Source: Ahrensia kielensis DSM 5890 (GTDB lineage Bacteria; Pseudomonadota; Alphaproteobacteria; Rhizobiales; Rhizobiaceae). From it: DNA of 64,000 bases. Shown here in pieces: positions 54,706 to 64,000 of the stretch. Position 1 is the stretch's first letter. Each line of letters begins with the position of its first letter. The stretch is taken from assembly GCF_000374465.1 (NCBI RefSeq), contig NZ_KB894531.1:248001-312000 (forward strand), read 5' to 3'. Made by a program: the position numbers and the translations under genes. The notes below the pieces were generated by a model. The model saw nothing but the letters and a program-made list of their open reading frames with translations, was not told the DNA's origin and did no database searches.

Positions 54706-55482
54706 ATGGCTGAATATCAAAATTATCAAAAAACCGCACAGACGGCTGGTCGCTATGATGCGAGCGTCGATGCTGGTCTGCGTTCTTATATGTTGCGCGT
54801 CTATAATATGATGGGCGGCGGTCTTGCCATTACAGGTTTGACTGCTTTGGCAACTGTTTCATTGGCAACAACTGTTGATCCGTCTCAGGCTGTAGCACAG
54901 TTGGGCAATGGTAAAATGCTAACGAACTTCGGTTCATTGCTTTACGGCTCGCCTTTGCGCTGGGTTGTTATGCTTGCGCCACTTGCACTCGTTTTCTTTA
55001 TGGGCTTCCGTATCGAAAATATTAAAGCATCAACAGCAAGCACTATGTTCTGGGCATTCGCTGCTTTGATGGGCGTTTCAATGTCGTCAATCTTCCTCGT
55101 TTACACATCGGGTTCGGTTGTTCAGACATTCTTTATCACTGCGACCGCGTTCGCTTCGCTATCGCTTTATGGTTACACAACCAAGCGTGATCTGACGGGC
55201 ATGGGCTCATTCCTTATCATGGGCGTGATTGGTCTCTTGCTTGCGATGGTTGTGAACATCTTCATGCAATCATCTGCACTTCAGTTCGCAATTTCCGGTA
55301 TCGGCGTTTTGATCTTTGCAGGTCTAACTGCTTACGATACGCAGAAAATCAAAGAAATGTTCTATGGTGGCGATAGCAGCGAAACTATCTCCAAGAAAGC
55401 AACAATGGGCGCTTTGTCGCTTTATCTGGACTTCATCAATATGTTCCAGTTCTTGTTGTATTTCCTCGGTAATCGCGAGTGA
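54706..55482 (+). CDS. Bax inhibitor-1 / YccA family membrane protein
   Basis: A 258-residue protein with seven membrane helices and the BI-1 signatures VYNMMGGGLAITGLTALATV and, near the end, AYDTQKIKEMFYGGD followed by LSLYLDFINMFQFLLYFLGN. Eukaryotic members modulate cell death and calcium leak; the bacterial YccA interacts with FtsH. The start at 54706 has AGAGG upstream; an earlier open frame would include the leader. Monocistronic, with a strong terminator after it. Confidence 0.92.
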   Translation: MAEYQNYQKTAQTAGRYDASVDAGLRSYMLRVYNMMGGGLAITGLTALATVSLATTVDPSQAVAQLGNGKMLTNFGSLLYGSPLRWVVMLAPLALVFFMGFRIENIKASTASTMFWAFAALMGVSMSSIFLVYTSGSVVQTFFITATAFASLSLYGYTTKRDLTGMGSFLIMGVIGLLLAMVVNIFMQSSALQFAISGIGVLIFAGLTAYDTQKIKEMFYGGDSSETISKKATMGALSLYLDFINMFQFLLYFLGNRE

Positions 55483-55502
55483 TTTGAACAAAAATAAATT
55501 TC

Positions 55503-55530
55503 AAAAGGCGGTCTTCGGGCCGCCTTTTTT
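55503..55530 (+). terminator. Rho-independent terminator with UUCG tetraloop
   Basis: AAAAGGCGGTC, the stable TTCG loop and GGCCGCCTTTTTT: a 7-bp stem (one G-U) extended by A-T pairs, ending in six Ts. It lies 20 bp after the Bax-inhibitor gene. Confidence 0.93.
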
Positions 55531-55583
55531 GTTTCGCAGCGAAAGATTCTTGAGTATCAGATGAGTACCCATTGGAGTGTGCT

Positions 55584-56159
55584 ATGTTTGAACTTATAAT
55601 CCGTGATGTTGTTGCAGAAGATATTGCTGCAATCACCGCTATTTACCGAGAAGCTGTTTTGCATGGCACGGCGAGTTTTGAACTTGATCCGCCTGATGAA
55701 GCCGAAATGCTGATGCGGATGGAAGCCATTAAAGATGCCGGCTTTCCTTATATAGTCGGCGTCGATGACAATAATACGCTTCTTGGTTATGCCTATGCGA
55801 GCACCTTTAGGGGGCGGCCAGCCTATCGTTGGTGTTGCGAAAACTCGGTCTATATTGATGACAAGGCGCAAGGTCAGGGCGTTGGCGGCCAATTAATGGC
55901 TGAGTTGATCGCGCGTTGCACGAAACTTGGCTTTCGCCAGATGATTAGTGTGATTGGCGGGGCAGCGCATATTGCTTCTATGCGCTTGCACGAAAAGCTT
56001 GGGTTTTATCATATCGGCAAAATGCCAGCGACGGGCTTTAAGCATGGAAAATGGCTTGATTCGGTGTTTATGCAACTATCGCTTGGCGAGGGTGCTGACA
56101 CAGATCCTGATTTGGATGCTTATCCGGGCACATTATATCGGCAAAAAACCAAGCCTTAA
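55584..56159 (+). CDS. GNAT N-acetyltransferase, phosphinothricin/methionine-derivative type
   Basis: A 191-residue acetyltransferase of the Pat/Bar/MnaT class: LIIRDVVAEDIAAITAIYRE followed by AVLHGTASFELDPP at the N-terminus, NSVYIDDKAQGQGVGGQLMA in the CoA loop, and SMRLHEKLGFYHIGKMPATG followed by FKHGKWLD in the substrate region. Relatives detoxify phosphinothricin or methionine sulfoximine/sulfone; the natural substrate here is unknown. ATG 55584 has GGAG 6 bases upstream. It converges on the DUF2794 gene with 4 bp between stops. Confidence 0.93.
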   Translation: MFELIIRDVVAEDIAAITAIYREAVLHGTASFELDPPDEAEMLMRMEAIKDAGFPYIVGVDDNNTLLGYAYASTFRGRPAYRWCCENSVYIDDKAQGQGVGGQLMAELIARCTKLGFRQMISVIGGAAHIASMRLHEKLGFYHIGKMPATGFKHGKWLDSVFMQLSLGEGADTDPDLDAYPGTLYRQKTKP

Positions 56160-56163
56160 AGCG

Positions 56164-56562
56164 CTAGTCTGATTGAACGAGTTTGATCGCTTTATCGAAA
56201 ACCTTTAGCACCAACTTTAAATCATGACCGCGTTTAATGACTTGTCCGGCCGCTGTAATAACACTGTAAGCGCCTTGTTTTTGGGCGCGTTTAGGGTCTT
56301 TTTCAATTCGGAAGAGCGGCATTTCTGAGGTGCGTTTGAACACTGAAAACACAGCTCTGTCCTGTAGATGATCAATGGCGTAATCACGCCAATCACCGCC
56401 TGCCACCATAAAAGAATAAACCTGCAAAATCTGGTCGAGTTCACGGCGGTCGAACTTTACTTCAGTTTTTGGGTCTTTTTTACGGGCATCTATAATCGAT
56501 ACGACATTGTCGACGCTATTGCTTTGCTTGCTGATGATTTTCTTGCTGATGATTTTCTCCAT
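56164..56562 (-). CDS. DUF2794 protein
   Basis: A 132-residue soluble protein conserved in alphaproteobacteria: KFDRRELDQILQVYSFMVAG followed by GDWRDYAIDHLQDRAVFSVF, then PLFRIEKDPKRAQKQGAYSV. Function unknown. The N-terminus (MEKIISKKIISKQSN) is repetitive and Lys-rich, and the domain starts near residue 36. Its upstream region is the 364-bp structured gap described separately. Confidence 0.86.
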   Translation of the reverse strand: MEKIISKKIISKQSNSVDNVVSIIDARKKDPKTEVKFDRRELDQILQVYSFMVAGGDWRDYAIDHLQDRAVFSVFKRTSEMPLFRIEKDPKRAQKQGAYSVITAAGQVIKRGHDLKLVLKVFDKAIKLVQSD

Positions 56563-56926
56563 CGGTTTGTGCGATGGTCGCTTGAAATTACCAACTTTGC
56601 AAGCGCCGCCCTATATTGTGCCGCTTGAGATTATAAGTCCTTAATTCCGGCTTAATAGACTGCTCACAAAGTCGTACATTTGCAGTTGAAGCGTGATCAG
56701 TTGTCACAGTCTCGCCGCATTTCTGCCGTGCGCGTGCCGCAGTTAAAATCAATGGTTTGAGGGCTAACGCGGTCCATTCAAGCCCGATCGGGCGTGTTAG
56801 TTACCCTAGCACCGTTTGAAATCGAGCGGATGCCTACGGCCGGTTCTACGATTGTTGGGATTCTCTAGCCCCCAGCCCCTTCCAGCAACATTGAACCGGC
56901 CTAAAGGGCAGCATAATCCACTTTGA
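56563..56926. other. 364-bp intergenic region with two strong secondary structures
   Basis: No protein-coding gene is evident. Bases 56838-56846 (GGCCGGTTC) pair perfectly with 56893-56901, with an inner stem TTGTTGG/CCAGCAA (56852-56858 with 56882-56888). A second structure pairs CTAACGCG (56764-56771) with CGTGTTAG (56793-56800), next to a palindrome GCCCGATCGGGC (56782-56793). GC content of the paired arms is high. It may hold a non-coding RNA on either strand. It does not match tmRNA, RNase P, SRP or 6S RNA by the landmarks I know. Confidence 0.5.
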
Positions 56927-57694
56927 TTATGATTTTTGTTTCATCAATTTAGCTGCGCCGAGAATTGTACCGGGCGAATTTTCATCCGTGATCGCTTGAA
57001 GCAATACCGCGCAGCCATCGGCATCATGGGCGTTAATTTCATTGATTGGAATATCAACACTCATGGACATACCGTCCCACATACCTAAAACTTCGGTGTC
57101 TATGACTGAGTTTTTATAGTTGATTTTTTTGCCGGCATTTTCGCCTTGTTGAATATCTACCGGCGCTTCTGTTTTAAAATAGACGATCATGAGTTTCACA
57201 CCAGCAGCTTGCGGCACTGAACCTTCGCCAACTTTGACAGTGATACGATTGCCGTTTTTCGCGAGTGTAACAGGTACACTTAAGCTGTTTTCTTGAGCGG
57301 CATCGCTGGCTAATTTCTCGCGAATGGAATCACTGCGAGAGCCTACTTCATGCGACTGGCCATTGATGATGGCTTGCGGCGTATAAACACTGCGCGCATT
57401 AAAGGTTTTGCGATACTCATATTGGCGCGCGGTATTCTTTGGCGTTGCAAGCGTGTCTTTCCAGCCAATATAATCCCAATAATCAACATGGTAAGACAGC
57501 GCTAAAATATCATCGCGCTCGATGAATTCTTCCAATGCGGCATCGGCTGGCGGGCAAGATGAGCAACCTTGGCTCGTAAACAATTCAACGACGCCAGTAA
57601 GTTTGGGTACGTTTTGCGCTATCGCTGTTGTTCCCAAGCAGAGGCTAAACGCGACGCTTGAGAGCGCGACACGCGCCCATTGGGTGATTTTCAT
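56927..57694 (-). CDS. DUF1223 thioredoxin-like secreted protein
   Basis: A 255-residue periplasmic protein with a signal peptide (MKITQWARVALSSVAFSLCL, then GTTAIA|QN) and a thioredoxin-like N-terminal domain carrying FTSQGCSSCPPADA (CxxC), SYHVDYWDYIGWKDT, and YTPQAIINGQ where the cis-Pro is expected. Function unknown; a disulfide or redox role is likely. The start ATG 57694 has AAGG 8 bases upstream; upstream ATG and TTG codons (57709, 57718) are less supported. Confidence 0.88.
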   Translation of the reverse strand: MKITQWARVALSSVAFSLCLGTTAIAQNVPKLTGVVELFTSQGCSSCPPADAALEEFIERDDILALSYHVDYWDYIGWKDTLATPKNTARQYEYRKTFNARSVYTPQAIINGQSHEVGSRSDSIREKLASDAAQENSLSVPVTLAKNGNRITVKVGEGSVPQAAGVKLMIVYFKTEAPVDIQQGENAGKKINYKNSVIDTEVLGMWDGMSMSVDIPINEINAHDADGCAVLLQAITDENSPGTILGAAKLMKQKS

Positions 57695-57950
57695 CTTGGC
57701 TACCTTCATCGTTCTCAATGAGTATCAGCCTAGATAGTCATGACCTCACTGAAAACTCACTTTACGGTGAGGAGCCATAAAGTGAAGAGTTTAATATGTG
57801 ATGGATTGCTGCTTGATCAAAAAATAGCCCATCTGAACATTTTAAAATTTGCACAGCGGAATTTTGTTTCTGGTTAAATTGGATTGTTCGCCCTACCCTT
57901 GTCGTATTCAGACGTCAGGACAGACAATCGGAATTATTAAAGGTGGATTG

Positions 57951-59261
57951 ATGAGAAACGGTGCACGAGCGGGCGAAATACGCAGCCAGATGACAAATGT
58001 TGGTGCCATGACGCATTTTGCGCTGGCGATTTTGGCTTTGGCGAGTGGTGTTTACACCTATCTTGGCGTGCGCAGCTTGCTTGATGGTTCTGCCAGTCAG
58101 ATATTTTTTGCCGCTATCGTTTATGCAAGCGCTGTTTCGGTGGGTATTTATGTTTTCTGGGCCTATCTGATGCGATTTTTTCCGTTGATTATTGAACGCT
58201 CCGGAAGGCTTGCCTTGATCGGCGTGATGATTGTTGGCGGCGGTATGATTATCGCCATGTCATCTTGGCTCAATGCGGCGGCGCTTGCTGGCTCTGCTGC
58301 GCTTGAACAGCATTTGGCCGTGACCTTGGAAGAATATGCAGGCGATCTAGACGCTGCGCATGGGCGAGCACTTTCTGCCGAAAGTCTTTTGCCAGATGTG
58401 CAACGTGCATCAGAGCGTTTTAGCCGATTGGCTGAAGATGAACGAAGCAATGGTGCTTTGACCGGAACATCAGGTTCAGGTTCCGTCGTGCAATTGCTTG
58501 GTCAAATGGGCGCGCAGCTTGATGAGCTTGGCGATGCCATCCGTAATTCGCGCACACAGACAGAAACTCTCTTTGAAAAAGGCCGTGCACATTTGTCTGC
58601 CATGCGCACGCTCGTTTCTGCGCCAGGTCCGGTACAGCCGCGCGCCGACCGCTATGCAGAAGAAGCCGTCACTTTGTCGGGCGTGATCGCCGCTTTGCAG
58701 GAAACCTCAATTGCGCCGTCTGTTAAGCGTGCTGCTGAAGATCTATCTATTGGTTTCATCGCGCCGATTGCGGACGGGTTAGACGCTAATCTTGCCGCGC
58801 GGCAGAGCCAAATTATGGCAACTGTTGAATCTTCCGTTGAGGCGCAGTCTCAAGCTTTGGCGCAAGCCGCCGATGAAATAATGGCCGAGCCACGCGTTGC
58901 CAGCCGCAGGTTCCAGCCGCTTTCCAGCGCAGAAGCCGTCATCCGCTATGCGAGCGATTTTGCTCCAAGTTGGGCAGGAGCGATTTCAATCGATCTTTTG
59001 CCTGCCATGCTCGTGTTTATGCTTGCTATTGCGCAAAGCGTATCGATGCGCGAAGGGGCAATTCAGGCCGATGCAGAAATAATGTCGGCTGCCGATATGA
59101 TGCGCGCGCTGGCTGTTTACCGCGAGATGAGCAGTTTGGAGAACCAAGCGGATGCCAATCTTGAAGTGACCAAAAGCGCACCTGACGAGCCGCCTGCGGA
59201 GCAAGATGAGCCCGTACTTAAGAACTCGGTTACGCCGATTTCGAGCATCGTTAAAAAATGA
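57951..59261 (+). CDS. Four-helix membrane protein with large helical periplasmic domain, unknown family
   Basis: A 436-residue protein: three N-terminal membrane helices (about 21-41, 49-72 and 86-106), a soluble region of about 235 residues rich in Ala, Glu and Gln and probably coiled-coil (about 115-340, for example LGQMGAQLDELGDAIRNSRT and IMATVESSVEAQSQALAQAA), a fourth helix (about 346-366; IDLLPAMLVFMLAIAQS) and an acidic Pro-rich tail. With the N-terminus inside, the coiled coil would face the periplasm and the tail the cytoplasm. The ATG at 57951 has AGGTGG about 7 bases ahead. The next gene, a ClpP-fold protein, starts inside its stop codon, so the two products are probably made together. 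Confidence 0.8.
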   Translation: MRNGARAGEIRSQMTNVGAMTHFALAILALASGVYTYLGVRSLLDGSASQIFFAAIVYASAVSVGIYVFWAYLMRFFPLIIERSGRLALIGVMIVGGGMIIAMSSWLNAAALAGSAALEQHLAVTLEEYAGDLDAAHGRALSAESLLPDVQRASERFSRLAEDERSNGALTGTSGSGSVVQLLGQMGAQLDELGDAIRNSRTQTETLFEKGRAHLSAMRTLVSAPGPVQPRADRYAEEAVTLSGVIAALQETSIAPSVKRAAEDLSIGFIAPIADGLDANLAARQSQIMATVESSVEAQSQALAQAADEIMAEPRVASRRFQPLSSAEAVIRYASDFAPSWAGAISIDLLPAMLVFMLAIAQSVSMREGAIQADAEIMSAADMMRALAVYREMSSLENQADANLEVTKSAPDEPPAEQDEPVLKNSVTPISSIVKK

Positions 59262-60034
59262 CGGCCGCTACGCAATCGCTCTGGCGCCGTATCTGGGCGC
59301 GTTATGATGACACCAAGCTTATCAAAACTGTGTTCTTCGGCATGGTTGGCGGTGTTATTGGCACGCTCTATATCGATTATCAGGAGTTGCAACGCAGCGC
59401 TTCATATGAAGTACCTGATGGTGCGCGGCCTGTGCCCGTATTGCCTGCCGCAGCGCCAAATGACGGTTCTCCGCAAGCACCGCAAACGATACGCCCTGAC
59501 TTTGTGACCACTCCCGCTGATGCGCATCGCGCGTCTATGAGTATAAAACTTGGCAGCGAAGGCGTATTGCAATTGACCGGTACAATAGAGCCTGAAACAG
59601 CCACCTTGTTTGCGAGCGAAATCGACAAGATTGGCGAATATGTCAAAACTATTTCGCTCGATAGTCCGGGCGGCTTTTTACAAAGCGCGTTGACGATGGG
59701 CGCGCTCATCCGCGAGAAGGGCTATGACACGAAAATCGCAGATGGTGCCTTATGTGCCTCGGCTTGCCCTTTGATTTTTGCATCAGGTACAAACCGCACG
59801 GTCGATAAAAAAGCAGCGTTTGGCCTGCACCAGATTTACACGGCAGGCGGGGATCCGGTATCGGCGGCAGAGGCCATGTCTGAAGCGCAATCAACCACCG
59901 CGCGCATTACGCGTTATCTTGAAGAAATGGGCGTTGAACCTGCGGTGTGGAATTTTGCCCTCGAAACACCGCCGTCACAGCTCTATTATTTAAGCAGTGA
60001 CGAATTGAGAAATTTCAACATTACCACGGACTAA
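59258..60034 (+). CDS. Membrane-anchored ClpP/crotonase-fold protein (COG3904-like)
   Basis: A 258-residue protein. A basic N-terminus and one membrane helix (about 22-40) anchor it; a Pro/Ala-rich linker (50-90) leads to a ClpP-like domain. Seen: LTGTIEPETATLFASEIDKI, oxyanion-type SPGG (136-139), a candidate nucleophile Ser168 in CASAC, and His191 in GLHQ, spaced as in ClpP/SppA-like serine peptidases; the acidic partner is not obvious. The catalytic domain should face the periplasm. The Ser is flanked by Cys166 and Cys170. The ATGA overlap with the membrane protein upstream argues for a functional pair. Proteolysis itself is inferred. Confidence 0.83.
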   Translation: MTAATQSLWRRIWARYDDTKLIKTVFFGMVGGVIGTLYIDYQELQRSASYEVPDGARPVPVLPAAAPNDGSPQAPQTIRPDFVTTPADAHRASMSIKLGSEGVLQLTGTIEPETATLFASEIDKIGEYVKTISLDSPGGFLQSALTMGALIREKGYDTKIADGALCASACPLIFASGTNRTVDKKAAFGLHQIYTAGGDPVSAAEAMSEAQSTTARITRYLEEMGVEPAVWNFALETPPSQLYYLSSDELRNFNITTD

Positions 60035-60074
60035 TCCGTGTTGGATAAGGCGGCACCAAAAGATGCCGCCTTAT
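60025..60074. terminator. Tandem hairpins between ClpP-fold gene and katG
   Basis: CACGGA-CTAA-TCCGTG (60025-60040) overlaps the end of the ClpP-fold gene; ATAAGGCGGCA (60045-60055) pairs perfectly with TGCCGCCTTAT (60064-60074). The second stem (11 bp) lies between convergent genes and probably ends transcription of both. Confidence 0.78.
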
Positions 60075-60080
60075 AGTTGT

Positions 60081-62342
<2,262 letters not shown>

Positions 62343-62376
62343 TCATTAGGCGAAGTTGAATTAATTGATAGAGCTG

Positions 62377-62391
62377 ATAAGTTTAGCTTAT
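62377..62391. promoter_or_regulatory. LysR-type dyad over the oxyR start
   Basis: ATAAG-TTTAG-CTTAT is an inverted repeat with an A/T-rich centre, overlapping the oxyR start codon (62390) and next to an ATAG (62368-62371). It could be an autoregulatory OxyR site; the full four-ATAG OxyR pattern is not seen. Confidence 0.45.
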
Positions 62392-63274
62392 GAATGGATT
62401 GACCCTTAAACAGCTCCGCTACTTTGATGCACTTGCGCGCCATAATCATTTTGGCCGCGCTGCAGATGCTTGTGCTATTTCGCAACCCGCGCTTTCTATG
62501 CAAATTAAAGAGCTTGAAGAATCGGTTGGTGCAGCGCTGTTTGAACGGGGTCCGAAAACGATACGTTTAACGCGGTTTGGCGAAGAATTTGTCATACGCA
62601 TCCGTTCCATTTTGCGCTCTATTGATGAGCTTGGTGATATGGCGCGCGCGGCACGCGGCGGTGTGCTCGAACGGCTTCGTTTAGGTGTCATACCAACGAT
62701 CGCGCCTTACATGTTACCATCGGTTATTCGGGGTTTGACACATAAATTTCCGGGCATTGATATTCATGTGCGCGAAACCCAAACGCAAAAACTGATCAAT
62801 GAGCTTAATGACGGACGGCTGGACGCTGCGCTGGTGGCATTGCCCGCCTCTGAAAAATCACTTTTTGAGATGCCGCTTTTTGAAGAGAAATTTGTTCTCG
62901 TGCGGCCGCAAAGCGATGCAAGAAAGCCGATTCCGCACATCGAAAAATTGGCTGAAATGCGCTTGCTGCTTTTAGAAGAAGGCCATTGTTTTCGCGAGCA
63001 AGCGCTTTCATTTTGTTCAATCAAACCGGAACAACCGCGTGATGGCCTCGATGGTAGTTCGCTCTCAACCTTGGTTCAGATGGTCAGCGCCGGCATTGGT
63101 GTGACGCTTATTCCAGAAATGGCGGTTCGAGTTGAAACCCGCTCTGCTTCAGTTTCGATCAATCATTTTGATGCGCCCGAACCAAGCCGCACGATTGGCA
63201 TGATTTGGCGCAAAACAAATCGCTTGAGCGACCAACTTATGCAAATCGGTGAGGTCATACGGGCAGCGGGATAA
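62390..63274 (+). CDS. oxyR: Hydrogen peroxide-sensing regulator OxyR (LysR family)
   Basis: A 294-residue LysR-type activator. N-terminal HTH: LKQLRYFDALARHNHFGRAA followed by DACAISQPALSMQIKELE. The redox pair is present: Cys200 in EEGHCFREQALSFC and Cys209, nine residues apart as in E. coli (Cys199/Cys208), so peroxide should form the activating disulfide. It is divergent from katG across 128 bp, the classical arrangement. Its 3' end overlaps the convergent pirin gene by 20 bp. Confidence 0.95.
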   Translation: MNGLTLKQLRYFDALARHNHFGRAADACAISQPALSMQIKELEESVGAALFERGPKTIRLTRFGEEFVIRIRSILRSIDELGDMARAARGGVLERLRLGVIPTIAPYMLPSVIRGLTHKFPGIDIHVRETQTQKLINELNDGRLDAALVALPASEKSLFEMPLFEEKFVLVRPQSDARKPIPHIEKLAEMRLLLLEEGHCFREQALSFCSIKPEQPRDGLDGSSLSTLVQMVSAGIGVTLIPEMAVRVETRSASVSINHFDAPEPSRTIGMIWRKTNRLSDQLMQIGEVIRAAG

Positions 63275-64000
63275 ACTCCTCATTATCATCGGGTGGCAAT
63301 TGAAAGCGGCCATGTTGCCAATCGCCTTTTGCCCAAGAGGCTTTGGCGTCGTCGATCTTTTCTTTTGATGAGGCAACAAAGTTCCACCAGATATGGCGCG
63401 GACCGCCAAGCGTTGCACCGCCCAGCAAAATCAGACGCGCACCGGCTGGCCCTGCGGTCACGCTCAATTTGTCGCCGGGGCGAAACACCATCATCTGGCC
63501 TTGAGTGAAATTATCACCCGCGACATCAATAGAGCCTTGCGTGACATAGATGCCGCGATCTTCATGATTGTCGGGCAGGGGAAGCACTGCGCCTGCCTCT
63601 AAAATCGCATCGGCATAAAACATCTCGGTGAAGGTTTTGGTGGGTGCTTTTTGCCCGTAAGCATCGCCGATAATCAGGCGCACCTGTTTGCCTTCGCCTT
63701 CTAAAAACGGCAAAGCATCTGCGCCGTGATGTTCAAAGGCTGCGCCTGTATCTTCGGCCTCTTCGGGCAGCGCCACCCATGTTTGAATGCCGAACAATGA
63801 GCTTGGTCCTTGGCGCGTATTGGCGCTGGTGCGCTCAGAATGCGTGACGCCATTGCCAGCAATCATCCAGTTGACTTCACCTGGATAAATCATCTGATTG
63901 GTGCCAAGAGAATCGCGGTGCTGAAATTCACCCTTATAAAGATACGTCACCGTCGCCAAACCAATATGTGGATGCGGGCGCACATCAATGCCTTGATCGG
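63255..64000 (-). CDS. Pirin family protein (partial, N-terminus beyond window)
   Basis: A bicupin of the pirin family; about 248 codons visible, the N-terminal ~40 residues expected to lie right of base 64000. The metal-binding cupin block VRPHPHIGLATVTYLYKGEF followed by QHRDSLG is intact, as are MIAGNGVTHSERT and the second cupin ILEAGAVLPLPDNHEDRGIY. Some pirins are quercetinases, others regulators; the role is not deducible. The last 20 bp overlap oxyR. Confidence 0.92.
   Translation of the reverse strand, partial: DQGIDVRPHPHIGLATVTYLYKGEFQHRDSLGTNQMIYPGEVNWMIAGNGVTHSERTSANTRQGPSSLFGIQTWVALPEEAEDTGAAFEHHGADALPFLEGEGKQVRLIIGDAYGQKAPTKTFTEMFYADAILEAGAVLPLPDNHEDRGIYVTQGSIDVAGDNFTQGQMMVFRPGDKLSVTAGPAGARLILLGGATLGGPRHIWWNFVASSKEKIDDAKASWAKGDWQHGRFQLPPDDNEEFIPLPV

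Noticed and set aside
56563-56926. tmRNA, 6S RNA, RNase P RNA or SRP RNA in the structured gap
   Set aside because: No tag-peptide-like reading frame starting Ala-Asn-Asp, no RNase P core sequences, no SRP tetraloop region and no end-to-end 6S-like pairing could be found on either strand.

Overview
The window looks like core chromosome of an alphaproteobacterium, most likely of the order Hyphomicrobiales (Rhizobiales). This rests on gene content and order: hemC-hemD-mitofilin(Mic60)-HemY; glnK-amtB next to ftsK; xth, a cyclic-nucleotide-binding protein and an OmpR-type regulator, as in Brucella; an IalB-family protein beside rlmN and argG; and DUF2794 and DUF1223 proteins. By eye base composition is moderate (about half GC) and even. 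I see no insertion sequence, prophage, CRISPR array, rRNA operon or obvious foreign island.

Layout. 1-3157: reductive pyrimidine catabolism, with a partial dihydropyrimidinase, an N-carbamoyl amidohydrolase and a divergent RutR-type repressor; a near-perfect RutR operator lies in the divergent promoter. 3249-10806: a sugar-alcohol cassette with a LacI-type regulator, a sorbitol/mannitol ABC transporter (smoEFGK), sorbitol dehydrogenase (smoS) and mannitol 2-dehydrogenase (mtlK), with matching palindromic operators. 10929-11003: tRNA-Gly(GCC). 11193-16863: housekeeping genes (ProXp-type deacylase, CnoX-like thioredoxin, LON-domain protein, Trm112-like protein, TetR regulator, ubiquinone hydroxylase, TesB). 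17092-18791: glnK-amtB behind a leader that can fold over the glnK ribosome-binding site. 19028-23334: ftsK (with a CtrA-type box), lolA and xth. 23347-25744: cyclic-nucleotide-binding protein, response regulator, YkuD-domain protein and EVE protein. 25804-33958: gpsA-tsaD, diverging from hemC-hemD-Mic60-HemY-TerB-GATase. 33955-47487: MFS transporter, YggT, ppa, acetyltransferase, typA, M3 peptidase, a double-anchored TAXI-type protein, argG, PAP2 phosphatase, LysE exporter and rlmN. 47647-56562: IalB, an ECF sigma factor with no anti-sigma gene beside it, phhB, thpR, a lysophospholipase-type esterase divergent from an ABC exporter pair, a Bax-inhibitor-1 protein behind a probable ybhL-type leader RNA, and an acetyltransferase. 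56927-60034: a DUF1223 protein and a two-gene membrane operon ending in a ClpP-fold protein. 60081-64000: katG divergent from oxyR, then a partial pirin.

The cassettes are coherent. The pyrimidine genes and the polyol genes each sit beside their likely regulator and its operator. The katG/oxyR pair is a peroxide-defence module. The heme genes share an apparent operon with Mic60 and HemY. The most interesting items are mainly non-coding (the glnK leader, a candidate small RNA between amtB and ftsK, the leader of the Bax-inhibitor gene, a structured gap at 56640-56926) together with the uncharacterised membrane/ClpP-fold operon at 57951-60034. I did not find a convincing wholly new multi-gene system; the last operon is the best candidate.
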